In this document: positions 24,055 to 35,431 of the stretch, one piece after another
Position numbering within the stretch: the first letter of the stretch is position 1
How the letters are laid out: the number at the start of each line of letters is the position of its first letter
Assembly: GCA_015039315.1 (NCBI GenBank)
Contig: WIDE01000027.1
Location: 162,398 to 226,397, forward strand
DNA length: 64,000 nt
Origin: Clavulina sp. PMI_390
Lineage: Eukaryota > Basidiomycota > Agaricomycetes > Cantharellales > Hydnaceae
Direction: 5' to 3'
The notes under the pieces: generated by a model
Database searches by the model: none
What the model saw: the letters and a program-made list of their open reading frames with translations, nothing else
Told to the model about the DNA's origin: nothing
Made by a program: the position numbers and the translations under genes

Positions 24055-24375
24055 TTACTGATGATGAAGAATATTGCTCAATATTCTCAGGATCCTCCGA
24101 TCAGGACCAAGTTATTCTACCCCGGCATAACAACTTGCGGTCAATAAGTATATTTTTAGCAACCCATAACCAGAGAAGAACCACTGGTATGGTCCGTTGG
24201 CTTTTGGCTATATGCTTCAGGATCAGCACCTCCCGCAGTCCATCACCTGTCCTCGAAACTGCATTGATGAACCCATTTAGCTTCGTCCTAAATCCCCCAT
24301 TCTGAACATTAGGCATGAGGGAATTGGCATCGTGATCGACAGATAAGACATTCTCGGTATCCCGTCCGATAGTTT
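24055..24375 (+). promoter_or_regulatory. Conserved upstream block of GH76 copy 3
   Basis: Second instance of the block described for copy 2. It starts TTACTGATGATGAAGAATAT, keeps AGCAACCCATAACC, ATCACCTGTCCTCGAAAC and GAGGGAATTGGCAT, and ends near CGGTATCCCGTCCGA. A TATAAATT box follows at about 24459, some 70 bp before the ATG. Confidence 0.55.
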
Positions 24376-24528
24376 GGAATATGGCATCGTATCCGGCGTT
24401 CGCTGAAACTAATTGAGTCATGTCCTGGTGTAAGATCAAGGCCCTCACATTGGGCTGCTATAAATTCAAGCCTTATCACCCGCTATTCAGGATGACCTTG
24501 GAATTTCTCGTCCTCCTTCTGTCGCGCC

Positions 24529-26427
24529 ATGTTTTCTGCTGCTTTATCCGTTCTCGCTTTCGGCTCCGTTGCTCTCAGTGCCCCCTCTTCGGCTGCTAAC
24601 GTCTCCAAAGTCCCTACGAGTATCAAGTACAATGTCCTCTCTCAACACAAGCACTTCTTTCAGCCAACGAACAGTACTAAATCAAAGCGTTCATGCTCTG
24701 ATTACAACACTGCCGCCCTAGGCACCGCCAATGCCATGCAGTCCATGTACTACAACTCTGGCGGTTATTATACTGGTGGTAGTGGCGGTGGTAGTGCCTG
24801 GACTGATGTTGTGCGTGTTGAAACCAACGATCTCTCTCAGTGATGGCAAGTTAGGCCTAGCTGACAGTGTTTCATGTAGAATGGAGTCGAGGACCTCATG
24901 AACTTCGAGCTTTTCAACACGGCGTCATATGGCACGACCTATGACGGCGTACCTGAAGCAGTATTCACACACTATGATACCCAGTTCACGGACAGCGGGG
25001 CATACGACGAGTACGCATTCCTTCCTTAGAAGACAATATCATGATTTCTCACGTAACTTTAGCCTTCTGGTGAAGCAGCTGGCCCATTTTCGCTGTCCAT
25101 TCTCTAACTAAATGATCCTAATTCCGTAAACAGTGGGCAGCCATTGCTTCCTGGAAGCAATGTGATTATCTTGACTGGCGAGGGCTGAGCACCACCGAGT
25201 GTTCCGACCGTGCCAGTACGTGCGAATTCATAACATCGTCGTTGGCGCTGCTTCCTGACTTCTCATTGACGTTGAAATAGTTAAGTACTATAACATCGTC
25301 GTTGACGCATGGGACTCTACGTGCGGCGGTGGTGTCTGGTGGAACTCCGAGAAGACCTACAAGAATGGTCCGTATTACTCTAGGGTGGAGAGCTGCCTAC
25401 TAACGGTATAACCGAATTTTAGCCATTACGAACGAGCTATTCCTCTATTCTTCAGCAGCTTCGTACTTGAGAACTCAAGAATCAACTTACCTTACCAACG
25501 CACAATCGGTAATTTGTCACGCATTATCCCCCTTCCTTTGTCGATCGACATATTGAGACTCCATACTATCTTTTCAATAGGCTTGGAGCTGGCGTAAGCA
25601 TCTTGCTCCCACTTAAAGATGGATGTGCATCTGACTGGAATGCCCAACACATCATCTTCGCGTATAGTGGATGGTAACCCGATGCAGAACTCTGAAGGTC
25701 TCTGGAATGATGGTCTCACGTCTTCATGCACGAATAACGGCCAGACGACGTGGACCTATAACCAGGTCTGTCGTCTCGTTGATTTTCCTAAATTCTGGCC
25801 AATCTATTTTTTTTCAACATCGAGCGAGCGGCTGATCAAAAATCTCCGCCAACACTAGATTGTCATTGCTTCCGGCTTGAGCGCACTATATGCCGCAACC
25901 GGCTCTACCAACACCGCTCTGCTCACTGCGGCGCAGGTTTCTATTGACGCCACATTCACCTACCTCACCAGCGGTGGCATCCTCAAGGAGACCTGCGACA
26001 GCTCCACGGGCGCGACATCATGTGATGCCGACCAGGTCTGTTATTTGCCCCTGACGGTCCCGCCCCTCAATCGCGAACCGCTTGCTGATGGTGACTATAT
26101 CACAACAGCAACTATTCAAGGGTCTCTTCATGAAACACCTCCAGTACTACCTTGATACGGCAGACAGCTCGACCCAAAACTCCAAGTACACCGGCAACAT
26201 CAACGCCCAAGCTTCTGGTGTAGTACACTATGCAACAGGGTCTGGCTATGATGTCGGCAGCGTTTGGTACGCAGCAAATGCTGGAGGCTCGATCTTCTCA
26301 CCAAAGACCCAAGCAAGTGGCCTCGAAGCACTCAATTGTGCTGCAAAGGTATACTAAGCTCTCTCTTCCCTACTATGGATGCCAAATTGCTAATAGATAT
26401 TGACCCTCATAGTACACAAGCTGCTAA
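24529..26427 (+). CDS. Secreted GH76 family protein, array copy 3
   Basis: Eleven exons (24529-24810, 24880-25010, 25063-25069, 25134-25215, 25281-25367, 25423-25508, 25581-25593, 25668-25765, 25859-26035, 26109-26348, 26413-26427) give 405 aa. It has the same domain order and exon lengths as its neighbours. The acidic pair is about D137-D138 (GAYDD). It differs in exon 4 ([16 protein letters not shown]) and exon 7 (AWSW rather than SWSW), and the microexon codons are CCTTCTG, still giving Leu-Leu. Signal peptide, KR before SC and the terminal YTSC are intact. It appears functional. Confidence 0.92.
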
Positions 26428-27128
26428 TAGCGCGATTCCGCGAATAACATGAACCATGAAGATTCGGATTGAGTAAATCACATGGATGTCGAGGTTGGGG
26501 GTCAGGGAAAATTGTTTCAGAAATGATGGCATTGTATTCTTAGCGAGGGGTTTTCCGTATATTCTAGCATATTGTATTATGAGGCGCTAGATATGTTGGC
26601 GCCGTTCAGATAGCTGGTGGCTAGATCATTAAGAGGTGCATGTGAATATGTCCGCTTTGACGAGTAGCCAAGGGTGGATTTTGATAGTCTTGATGAGAGG
26701 GAGAAGGAAAAGATAATACTGAAGGAAGAAATGGCATGGGAAACGGGTTCAGTTACGAAGAAATCACGATATCGATACTGTAGTCCAATTCCACACTGGA
26801 ACTAAAGAGAAAGCACGGTGTAATATCCCCAACGATAATGTTCGGTAATCTTGTGATTACTATTGCTTACGTGGGCCTCGATTCTGCTCCTCAATTAAGC
26901 TCGCTTGCGTCCACCTTTTCTCCTCACTAGTTCTACGTCACTCTTCTTCTATCGTTACTTGCTAATCTTGAATAGAGATTGGTCTCGACTATCTAAAGTG
27001 ACTAACCCTAGTTGAAGACTACTGGTCATTTCGTGCAGTAAGCCAGGAGGCGGTGCAGTCAAACTTATACGGCGGGTCACACTAACAGGGTTAACTACCA
27101 GTTCCAAACTCACCACTAGCCTAGAATA
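26428..27128. other. Intergenic
   Basis: 3' flank of GH76 copy 3 and upstream region of the membrane/dsRBM-like gene. No supported feature. Confidence 0.4.
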
Positions 27129-28075
27129 ATGTCCCGAGTGATCTTGATGATAGGATCTGCGATTTTTGCCAGCATCTCGCTTGCGACAGGGCTCTATGGT
27201 CCAGAAATACTTAGAGTGATATCATTGATGACGGGTATCGTTTCAATTCTAGGCGGATGTTGGGCAAACATTTCATCCGATACAAGGTGTGCACATTAGT
27301 CGCGGGTCTAGCAGGATCAAGCTTCAAATTCTAACATTATGTCGCGCATATATTATAGGGCTGCGAGCCGCGGCAGCACTGACGCACTTATTGAGCTCGA
27401 CGATGTTGATGTTGGATCTAGTTTGGAGAGAGGCTTCGGAGTGCTTAGTGCAGTATTTGAACCGAACCCATCTGTGGTCAACAATGGTATCACTGCCGTG
27501 CAGCGGGATGACGGAGCGCCTGAAACACTCTCCATCGAAGACAACAATGATACTGCCACCAGTGACATTGGTGGGAATAGCGCCCCCAAGTTTTTGCCTG
27601 AGATGTCTGATCATACAACTCAACAAGAGTTCGGTGGCTACGGGTTAGCAACTGGTGTGGAGGCTGCTACCGAGCGCCATAGCGTCGCGCGTCGGACATT
27701 ACCAGTGGGCCGCACTAACATCATGAGACTCAACAACACCATACAAGCAGCTCCAGGGATTTCAATTACATGGGGGGTGCGTGCTAACACAGTGCTAGTT
27801 GAGAACGAATTACTGATGCACTCTAAACTTGCTAACAGGACTCTGTGCACAAGAATGCAGAAGGAGGGCAAATATGGTCCGTCGACCTGTTCAGTACGTG
27901 TGTCTCTAGTCTGCCAATCGCCCCACTATATTTTGAATGCTCACTCATGAATTACGCTCTAGTCCTGTTACCTAACGGAAACCAGGTCTCCTTCACTGGG
28001 CAGGGCAGGAAAATTAGCCATGCCAGGGAGCAAGCGTGTGAGCAGGCCATTCAGGTCCTCTTCCCTGGTTTATAA
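27129..28075 (+). CDS. Unrecognised protein: N-terminal membrane segment plus C-terminal dsRBM-like domain
   Basis: Four exons (27129-27286, 27359-27776, 27839-27893, 27963-28075) give 247 aa. Residues 1-50 hold hydrophobic segments (VILMIGSAIFASISLATGLY and VISLMTGIVSILGGCWANI), either two short membrane helices or a signal-anchor region. A Ser/Thr/Asp-rich middle follows. The last 60 residues (ITWGDSVHKNAEGGQIWSVD, then PNGNQVSFTGQGRK, then SHAREQACEQAIQVLF) have the order expected of a double-stranded RNA-binding motif: two strands, a G-R-K turn and an Ala-rich helix. Three junctions are in frame with good splice sites. The gene sits on the array strand between GH76 copies 3 and 4 and is unrelated to them. 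I do not recognise an orthologue. The dsRBM call is pattern-based. Confidence 0.5.
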
Positions 28076-28705
28076 GGTAGCGCTTGTTGCCTGCCCCTCT
28101 CTTCTCAAAGCAGTTCAGTTGGCAGGAGGAGATCTTGTTTTGTTGATCTTTGTTTCGATCGAGTTGATGTTCACCACACTGCCCAGCCTTCAGGGATCAT
28201 ACCAGGCTTCTTCACTAGCAACTGTATCAAATGCATTCGATAGAAGGAGGCGGTAGCCGTATGGGCCCTTGTTTCCTGCGTCTAACCTCGTAACGAGGCG
28301 CCAAAGGCTTGCGTTGTGACTTGAGACTGTTGGACTCTGGGTTGGCTGCAGGAGCCTCATGGCGAGTGAGGGTTTGGGTCTCCCTTTCTCAGTGGACCTT
28401 AGGTAGCGCAGCCCTCATCCCCTTGAAAGCTTAAGCTGTGAGTGCGGCAGTATCATATTGACCCTGGGCCAGGTACGAAAATCGGCCGTTCAGTCGATCA
28501 CACCATGCACACGAGACAGCAATCATCTTCGACAGTATCTCCAATCGTTATTCACCGCACGTACGAAATAGGTGGCCCCGTCCTCACTTCACTGCATCTA
28601 AATATCATGATCGGTCACTCAACACATGCGAGCGCACCTTCTCTCGTTCTGCAGGTAACGCTTCCTGAAAGGTGGTGGAAGGGAAAGCCTCCCATCCTTA
28701 GCTAT
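28076..28705. other. Intergenic
   Basis: No supported coding sequence or repeat between the dsRBM-like gene and the GH76 copy 4 upstream block. Confidence 0.4.
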
Positions 28706-29015
28706 AGCTTCAAGCCGCTGATGATCAACACATTGTCCAATATCTGCAGGCTCCTTCTCTCAGCAAGACACTTAATAACCCGCATGGCTAATTAGTTTCT
28801 ATGGGGATGATCTTGGCAATCCACGAACAACCTAGCCTGTGAGTACGTTGCTTTGTCGTATTTGTCTTATTCAGTCGATATCACCTGCCTTCGAGACCAG
28901 TCTGACAAGAACCTTTGCCTTGGCATTCAGATATTGACCCGAAGCTGGAGACAGGGAAATTGACATAACGATCGAAGGATCAGTCATTGATGTCGGTGTC
29001 CCGCCCGAGGGTTTG
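28706..29015 (+). promoter_or_regulatory. Conserved upstream block of GH76 copy 4
   Basis: Third instance of the GH76 upstream block: GCTTCAAGCCGCTGATGATC, GATCTTGGCAATCCACGAAC, ATATCACCTGCCTTCGAGAC, GGGAAATTGACATAACGATC and GATGTCGGTGTCCCGCCCGA. It is followed by the same TTTGGAATGATG-like extension seen upstream of copy 3. Start of the coding region is about 160 bp downstream. Confidence 0.55.
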
Positions 29016-29175
29016 GAATGATGCTCGCTCTAATCCGGCGCATTCTACCTCCTGTTAGGTTATGCATTCGGGTGCGACGGGGAACATCATTTGTCTCGAG
29101 ATATAAGAAGGCTCTGTCTCTGACGCCAGGACGTTGCTTGACTTCTCCGTCCTCCTGCTTCGTGCAAATTCGGCC

Positions 29176-31085
29176 ATGCTTTCTACTGCTCTGTCCATCC
29201 TCGCCCTCGGCTCTGCTGCTCTAGGAGCTCCTTCTTCGGCTGATACGGTCTCCCAAATCTCCCCAGACACCGTGTACAATGTTCTTCCTCAGCATAAGCA
29301 CTTGTTCCAGCCCACTCACAATAGCACAACGGCAAAGCGCTCATGTTCGTCCTACAATACTGCTGCTTTGGGCACTGCCAACGCCATGCAGTCCATGTAC
29401 TACAACTCTGGTGGTTACTATACTGGTGGTAGTGGAGGTGGCAGTGCCTGGACTGATGTTGTACGTCCAAATCAATGATCCTTCTCGATGATAGTTGATT
29501 GTGCCTGGCTGATTGTCTCCTGTGTAGAACGGAGTCGAAGATCTGATGAACCTTGAGCTGTTCAACACTGCCTCCTATGGCACGACCTATGGCGGCGTAC
29601 CTGAGGCAGTGTTCACTCATTACGACGCCCAGTTCACGAACAGTGGCGCCTATGACGAGTAAGCCTTTTCTTACTCTAATATGGATCACCGTAACTTACA
29701 TGTGTGTATGCAGTCTACTGGTAAAGCGAAAGGCGACCATCAACTTTTATAACTGATTTCGTAACTGATGATGATTTCCCGCTTCTAACAGTGGGCCTCC
29801 ATTGCTTCCTGGAAGCAATGCGACTATCTTAATTGGCGAGGGCAGGACACTACTGAGTGCAAGAATCGAGCCAGTACGTTACAATAAGCCACTTCATAAG
29901 TGTTTTACCTGGCGCTAATCTTTGTGATGGTGTACGTACAGTCAAGTACTACAACATCGTGGCTGCTGCATGGGACTCCACGTGTGGCGGTGGCGTTTGG
30001 TGGAACTCTGCCAAGACCTACAAGAATGGTTTGTCTCTCTCCTAACGTCAACGGAGAGCTACGAACTGATGGAATGGGGTCCCACCTGTAGCTATCACGA
30101 ATGAACTGTTCCTCTACACCTCGGCAGCTTCGTATCTGAGGACTCAACAAGCGAGCTACCTCACCAACGCCCAAAAGGTGAGCAATGACGTGATTCACTG
30201 CCTTTCTAGTTGACACGAGGCTGATAGTGCCGCGTCGCGCTTCCTTTTGTGTTAGTCTTGGAATTGGCGTAAGCAACCTCCTATCCTCATCAATGGATTC
30301 AGCGCTGAGATATCATCACGACATCAACATTCATCCCTCTAGTGAACGGCAATGCCATGCAGAACTCTCAGGGTCTTTGGAACGACGGTCTCACTTCCTC
30401 CTGCACGAATAACGGGCAGACGACTTGGACCTACAACCAGGTATCATTTATCTCCATGTTATCCGTCATAGGTTACCGAACTAGACGCTGACAACACACG
30501 TGCCTGGGACTCTAATAGATCGTGATTGCTTCTGGGTTGAGCGCTCTTTACGCCGCTACTGGGTCAACCAACACTGCCCTGCTTACTGCCGCTCAGAAGT
30601 CCATTGATGCAACCATCACGCACCTCACCAGCGGAGGCATCCTCAAGGAAACCTGTGACAGCTCCACAGGCGCGACGAAATGCGATGCTGATCAGGTACG
30701 TATTCGTAACCGACCTCATCACCCTGAATCTGTCTCATGCTTATCGCACTTTGTTGTCATGTAGCAATTGTTCAAGGGTCTCTTTATGAAGCATCTTCAG
30801 TACTATCTCGACACAGCAAACAGCGCGAGCCAGAACTCCAAGTACGCCGGCTTCATCAATGCGCAAGCCTCTGGTGTCGTACACTACGCCACAGGCTCCG
30901 GGTACAACGTCGGCAGTGTTTGGTATGCAGCGAACGCTGGTGGTTCGATCTTCTCGCCCAAGACCCAAGCAAGTGGCCTTGAGGCGCTGAACTGTGCTGC
31001 CAAGGTATGATACCAATCCACCTCTTTCTCTGTGACGAGCGATGGCTGACTTAATTGATGCTCTTTGTAGTACGCAAGCTGCTGA
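29176..31085 (+). CDS. Secreted GH76 family protein, array copy 4
   Basis: Eleven exons (29176-29460, 29528-29658, 29714-29720, 29792-29873, 29942-30028, 30092-30177, 30256-30268, 30343-30440, 30519-30695, 30765-31004, 31071-31085) give 406 aa. The frame is open upstream to an ATG at 29134, but 29176 matches the start of the other copies ([20 protein letters not shown] signal peptide). [14 protein letters not shown] before SC, the acidic pair (about D138-D139 in GAYDD), STCGGGVWW and the terminal YASC are present. The microexons are TCTACTG (Leu-Leu) and TCTTGGAATTGGC. It is separated from copy 3 by 2.7 kb that includes the dsRBM-like gene. Confidence 0.92.
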
Positions 31086-32168
31086 ACTCCAGGATGACGT
31101 GTGAAAACGTTCTCATTTCCATTCGGGGATCATGCCTAGTTATCGAAGAAAAATGAATATTTTCGATCATCGCACTGGCCGTCTAAGACGTATAAGGATG
31201 TTCCAGAGACTCTCTACTGACCGCGATGCCTCTCTTGATCATGATCTCGGATGAACCTTGAGATACTCGGCTGCCTGAATCACGCCCGGGGTCTCTCCTT
31301 CATGCTGCCTAGCATCTGAGCTAAAGCCCTCTAAGGAAAATCATCAACTCATCGCCTTCCTTCAGCATACTCTCGCCTACCGTCAATGGTCCGTTGAGGC
31401 ACACTGAGAGTTCTGTTCAATTCGTCAAAATGCGCAAAGGCGATCACACTAGCATGTGCAGCGAAGTCTGTCTCGCCCATGTTCGCCTCTAAATCCTGAG
31501 TCATCCCCCTTGTGCGAAGCCCCACCTAGTCATGAGTTATGTGCATCAAAAATCATTTGCATTTTTTCGCCATGTCAGGCTAAGAAACTACATGATTATG
31601 ACCCATGCCATGGTCGCATCTCATTCATGAAACGCACAGAAAAAAGAAAAAAAAAGGAGCAAAAAACTGTCAAGATGTCGAAGAAAAAAAAATGCATGTC
31701 ATTCATTGCTTAGTGAAAAAAAAAAAAAGCTACTTGCTTGACTCGACTCGAGCATGGGAGAAAAAATGGGGACAATACGTATATGAAACACACAAACTAC
31801 ACGGCAAGAAAGGTGATAAGAATAGTACTATAGAGGGTTGTATGTTTTTGAGTAGGATGAGAGAGATAGGGGCGAGGGAGATGCAATTGAGGGCAGGCGG
31901 CGGGTGGGTAGGTAAAGAGGAAAAAAAGTCAATGGCGACGAGGAACCAAGGACCAAGTGGAGGAAGGACGAGGGAGCAATGCAAGCGTGTATGTATGTGA
32001 GGTTTTATGTTGTGGGTAACATGTGTAGGGGAGTGGGGATGGGTAGCGCGCGGGAAAAAAGTCCGATAGATAAAATAGAGCGAGACACTGAGGTGACCCT
32101 AAACGAAGGCGCGAACGAATTAACCGTTGACAAAGAACAGATGAAAAACGAGACATGGGATTAGGCAT
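31086..32168. other. Intergenic with A-rich tracts
   Basis: 3' flank shared by GH76 copy 4 (+) and the BET gene (-), which converge. Poly-A and A-rich runs lie at 31638-31731, and a purine-rich stretch at about 31860-31960. The tracts give long spurious open frames in several frames. No gene or transposon end could be supported. Confidence 0.45.
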
Positions 32169-35159
32169 CTAGTCCGAATCGCTATCACTGTCATCGCTCT
32201 CCGAGTCACTCGAATGAGTGCTGTCCGCATCGCCGTTCTGCTGTGACTGCTGGGCAGTCGCACCGCCATTCTTGGCCTCGTCCACAGACAGCTTGCCACT
32301 CGCGACCGCATCGAACATCTGCACACGCTGCTCAAGCAAGCGCATCTTCTCGCTCTCGGCGTTCTCGTCCATGCTCTTGCGCTTCAGGCCGCCAGTCCCA
32401 GCCTGGTTACGACCAGACTTGAACGGCTTGGCGGCCACGGCGGTCGCGACGGGCTGCTTGGGCTTGATGACAACGGCCCAAAGTGCGCGAAGGACAGCAG
32501 GAGGGAGGGCGTCAATCTCAATCTCGATTTCGTCCGTGTTCTGTAGGGGAAGGAAAAACGAAGGAAGGAAGGGCAGTGGTGTCAGCTCCATCATGTCATC
32601 AAGTATCAAGCGTAGCCGGTGGTGATAGCCCACCAGGAACGAACAAAAAAGACGCTTACCTCGCCGATATCCGCGACACCCTGTTGGATGATCTTGATAA
32701 CCTCCTCCAGATCAGGTCCGTCCAGGTCCTGGATCGCCTCGCTAAGCTCCTTCTTCTCCTCGAACGTGAGCGTCGCGTCTGCATCAAGCATCCTCCTGCC
32801 GGCACCAGCACCGCCCGCCTTCTTGCTGGCGGACTTCTTGGGCGCCGACTTCTTCGGGGCAGGGGCAGCAGCTTTCGCCGTGGCCGCTGCGGCAGGAGCC
32901 GCACCAGAGGTAGTGCGAGAGGCCGCGTACGCAGAGTTCTTGGCCGCAGGAGACGACTTGACCTTGTTGCCCTTCTTGAGCCCCTCGATCGTCTGGCGGA
33001 GACCGGCAAGCTGGGCTTCAAGGTGCTGCAGCGTCGAGGTGTCAGGGCCTTCCTCTTCTTCTTCCTCTTCCTCGTCGCTTGGCTCGGGAGTGTGGAGAGG
33101 AGGAAGCTGGCGCCACTTGTCGTTGAAGGTCTTGGCGAGGTCCTGACCAGCGATGTAGACATGCGTGCCGACAGGGTTGTAGCGGACGCAGTTGGAGATC
33201 ATGAGCTGGAAGTCATCGTAGAACGCGTTCGCATCGGAGTACTGCTTCTGGTCGAGGTTGCGCTTCATCGTGCTCATGTCCATAGGCTTCTTGATGACCT
33301 TGTAGTAGTTGGGCGCAATGTTCTCATCGACAGGATCGTAGAAGAAGCCCGCAAACGCAGCGTACTGCTTCTTGTAAAGATCAGTGATAATCTTGCCACA
33401 GAAGCGGAGCTGGTCGAGCGTTCCATCATCCTTTTTCCTCTTCCCATTCTTCCCGACACGGGGACCGCCGGCACGCTTGGGAGCTCCCTCCTCGTAACCG
33501 CTGTCCTTGGGGGCGGGAGGGTGAATCTCTCGTTTTGGACGAGCAGAGACGAACTCGTTCGCGTTCGCGCTGTCAACGCGGCGAATCGTGGGGACGGACG
33601 CAGACGAGCGACGAGCCTGTTTTTTGGGTTGGGACGTGGAAGCTGCTGCAGCAGGTTGGGGAGCGGGTTGGGGAGTCGGGGTGGGGGATTTGAAAACGGG
33701 GGCAGGCTGACAGAGAAGAACGTGGTCAGTCAGTATGTAACGAACGATTTGACTAAACACAGCCCTGGCAAATGACGACGACCAATACTCACAGCTTGGG
33801 GAGGAGGCATGTTCTTGGTCAGCTTCTCAAAAGTCGCCTGTAGCCTCCTGGCCGACTGGGACACGATGTGGTCAGGGCCGTTGAAGAGGTAGCAGTTGTC
33901 GAACACGAGTTGCACATCAGCGTTAAACTCGAGAATGCTGTAGTAGCGAGGTTGAGATGCCATCGACTGTTCAATCCTCTTGGCAGGATTCGAGGCGACG
34001 AGCTTCGCCTCGATCGTGCTAAAGTCCATCGGCTGCTTCACAACACCGAAATAGTGAGGGATCTTCAGGAGGATGGGATCGACGGGGACGTTGAACGCGT
34101 AGGAATCTTTCTGCTTGCGCAGAGATTTCAGTGCGCTCATGGCGAACTTGTGTTGAGCGACGGAGAGGATAGTATGGGATTTGGGGACGTGTTCGATGAC
34201 TGGAGGCGGTATTGGCGCCATCATGGATAGGTCAGCTGATGGGGGAGGGATGGTTGCGGCGGTGCTGACGGGTGGCTGTAGAAGTGGAAATAAGTGCAGA
34301 GTGGATCGATTTTGGATATATCAACATGGGTTTGGATTGGCAAGACGGCGTTCGACATGAGATGAGAGCATGTGATGAATGAAGCACCGTCAGAACTCGT
34401 TGTATCATACAAACGTGGAAACCCAATGAACTGGCCGAGCCTGCTGCTGTTGCTGCTGCGAATTGACCTGAGAGGCACATGAAGAGCACTTTGCTCCAGG
34501 CCTACTACAATCGGTCCTCGCACACACAAACAGATTCGCCAAGACCAATACAGCAATGAACGAAACAGAAAGAAAGGAAAAGTGACGCTTACGGAGGAGA
34601 CATCAGCTGTTTTGGCACGTTTCGCAGGCCGCCGCTGTTCCTCGTCGATCATGGCATCAGCCGCATCGTCCTCGTCGTCCGAGTGCTCATGCTTGAGGGA
34701 CATGGGCCCACTAGCACTGGGCGTGACGGCGGCAGACATGGGGCCAGGAGAAGAAGAAGAAGCGGTAGCAGTAGTAATAAGAGGGGGATAGGTGGGTGGT
34801 GTTGGGTCCATCTGGACGGCAGAGGAAGGCGATGCGGGGGATGGGATGGAGGTCTCTGGGTGATCCGACGCAGTGAAGGACGGAGGAGCAGATATTGGCG
34901 ACGGCGACGGTCGATGCACGGTCGTCGCTGCGCCCTGAGAGTCGCCAGAGGGAGCAGGAGACGGCGGCGCATGAATTGTCGGGGTCATCGTGCTAGTATT
35001 ATTATTTTGAGCGTCTTTCATCTCGACATCGTCCGAGAAGAGCTTGTCGGCAGTGGAAGACGGCGATATCGATGCCGAGACCATGTCGTCATCTACATCG
35101 ATATTAGGCGCCGACGTCGGCGGAGGAGCGAAAGACGACGGCGCCAGTTGTCTATCCAT
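32169..35159 (-). CDS. BDF1: BET-family double bromodomain protein (Bdf1-like)
   Basis: Four exons (35159-34593, 34275-33793, 33706-32660, 32540-32169) give 822 aa. Order: a long Ser/Pro-rich N-terminus with a KRAKT basic patch, bromodomain 1 (about 235-340, with PVDPILLKIPHYFGVVKQPM and FDNCYLFNG), a basic linker, bromodomain 2 (about 450-560, with YDPVDENIAPNYYKVIKKPM and ISNCVRYNP). Then come an acidic run, an Ala/Lys-rich linker, and the NET/ET domain split over exons 3 and 4 (LTFEEKKELSEAIQDL, EIEIDALPPAVLRALWAVV). The Asn that contacts acetyl-lysine is present in both bromodomains. It ends in a Ser/Asp tail. BET proteins read acetylated histones and work with TFIID. The 317-nt first intron is long for this window. 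Confidence 0.95.
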
Positions 35160-35431
35160 GTTTGTGACGGGGTGGGTGGGAGTGCAAGGGGGGGCGAGGT
35201 GTGTTCGAGACGCGCAAAACAGCAGCTCTGTCCTTTTAAGTAGTTAGAGGCAGTCACGTGAGCACGGCTGGGGGGCGTCAACGGCGGTCTCAGAAACAGC
35301 GCAACGCGACGACAGAGCAGACACAAATGATGATGGATTGCATCGAGTCAACCTAGAGGGAGAGCGTACAGGCGAAAAAAGTGGACAGAGAGCGTCAGAA
35401 TGCAGAGATGAGGGATCCGGAGCTTGGTCGT

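Noticed and set aside
31605..32000. Lys-rich plus-strand open frame of 131 aa
   Set aside because: It is produced by poly-A and purine-rich tracts in a convergent 3' region, with no homology or splice pattern.
32483..33775. 430-aa plus-strand open frame
   Set aside because: Antisense shadow of the BET gene exon 3; its Arg/Leu-rich composition is the usual reverse of Lys/Ala/Glu-rich coding sequence.
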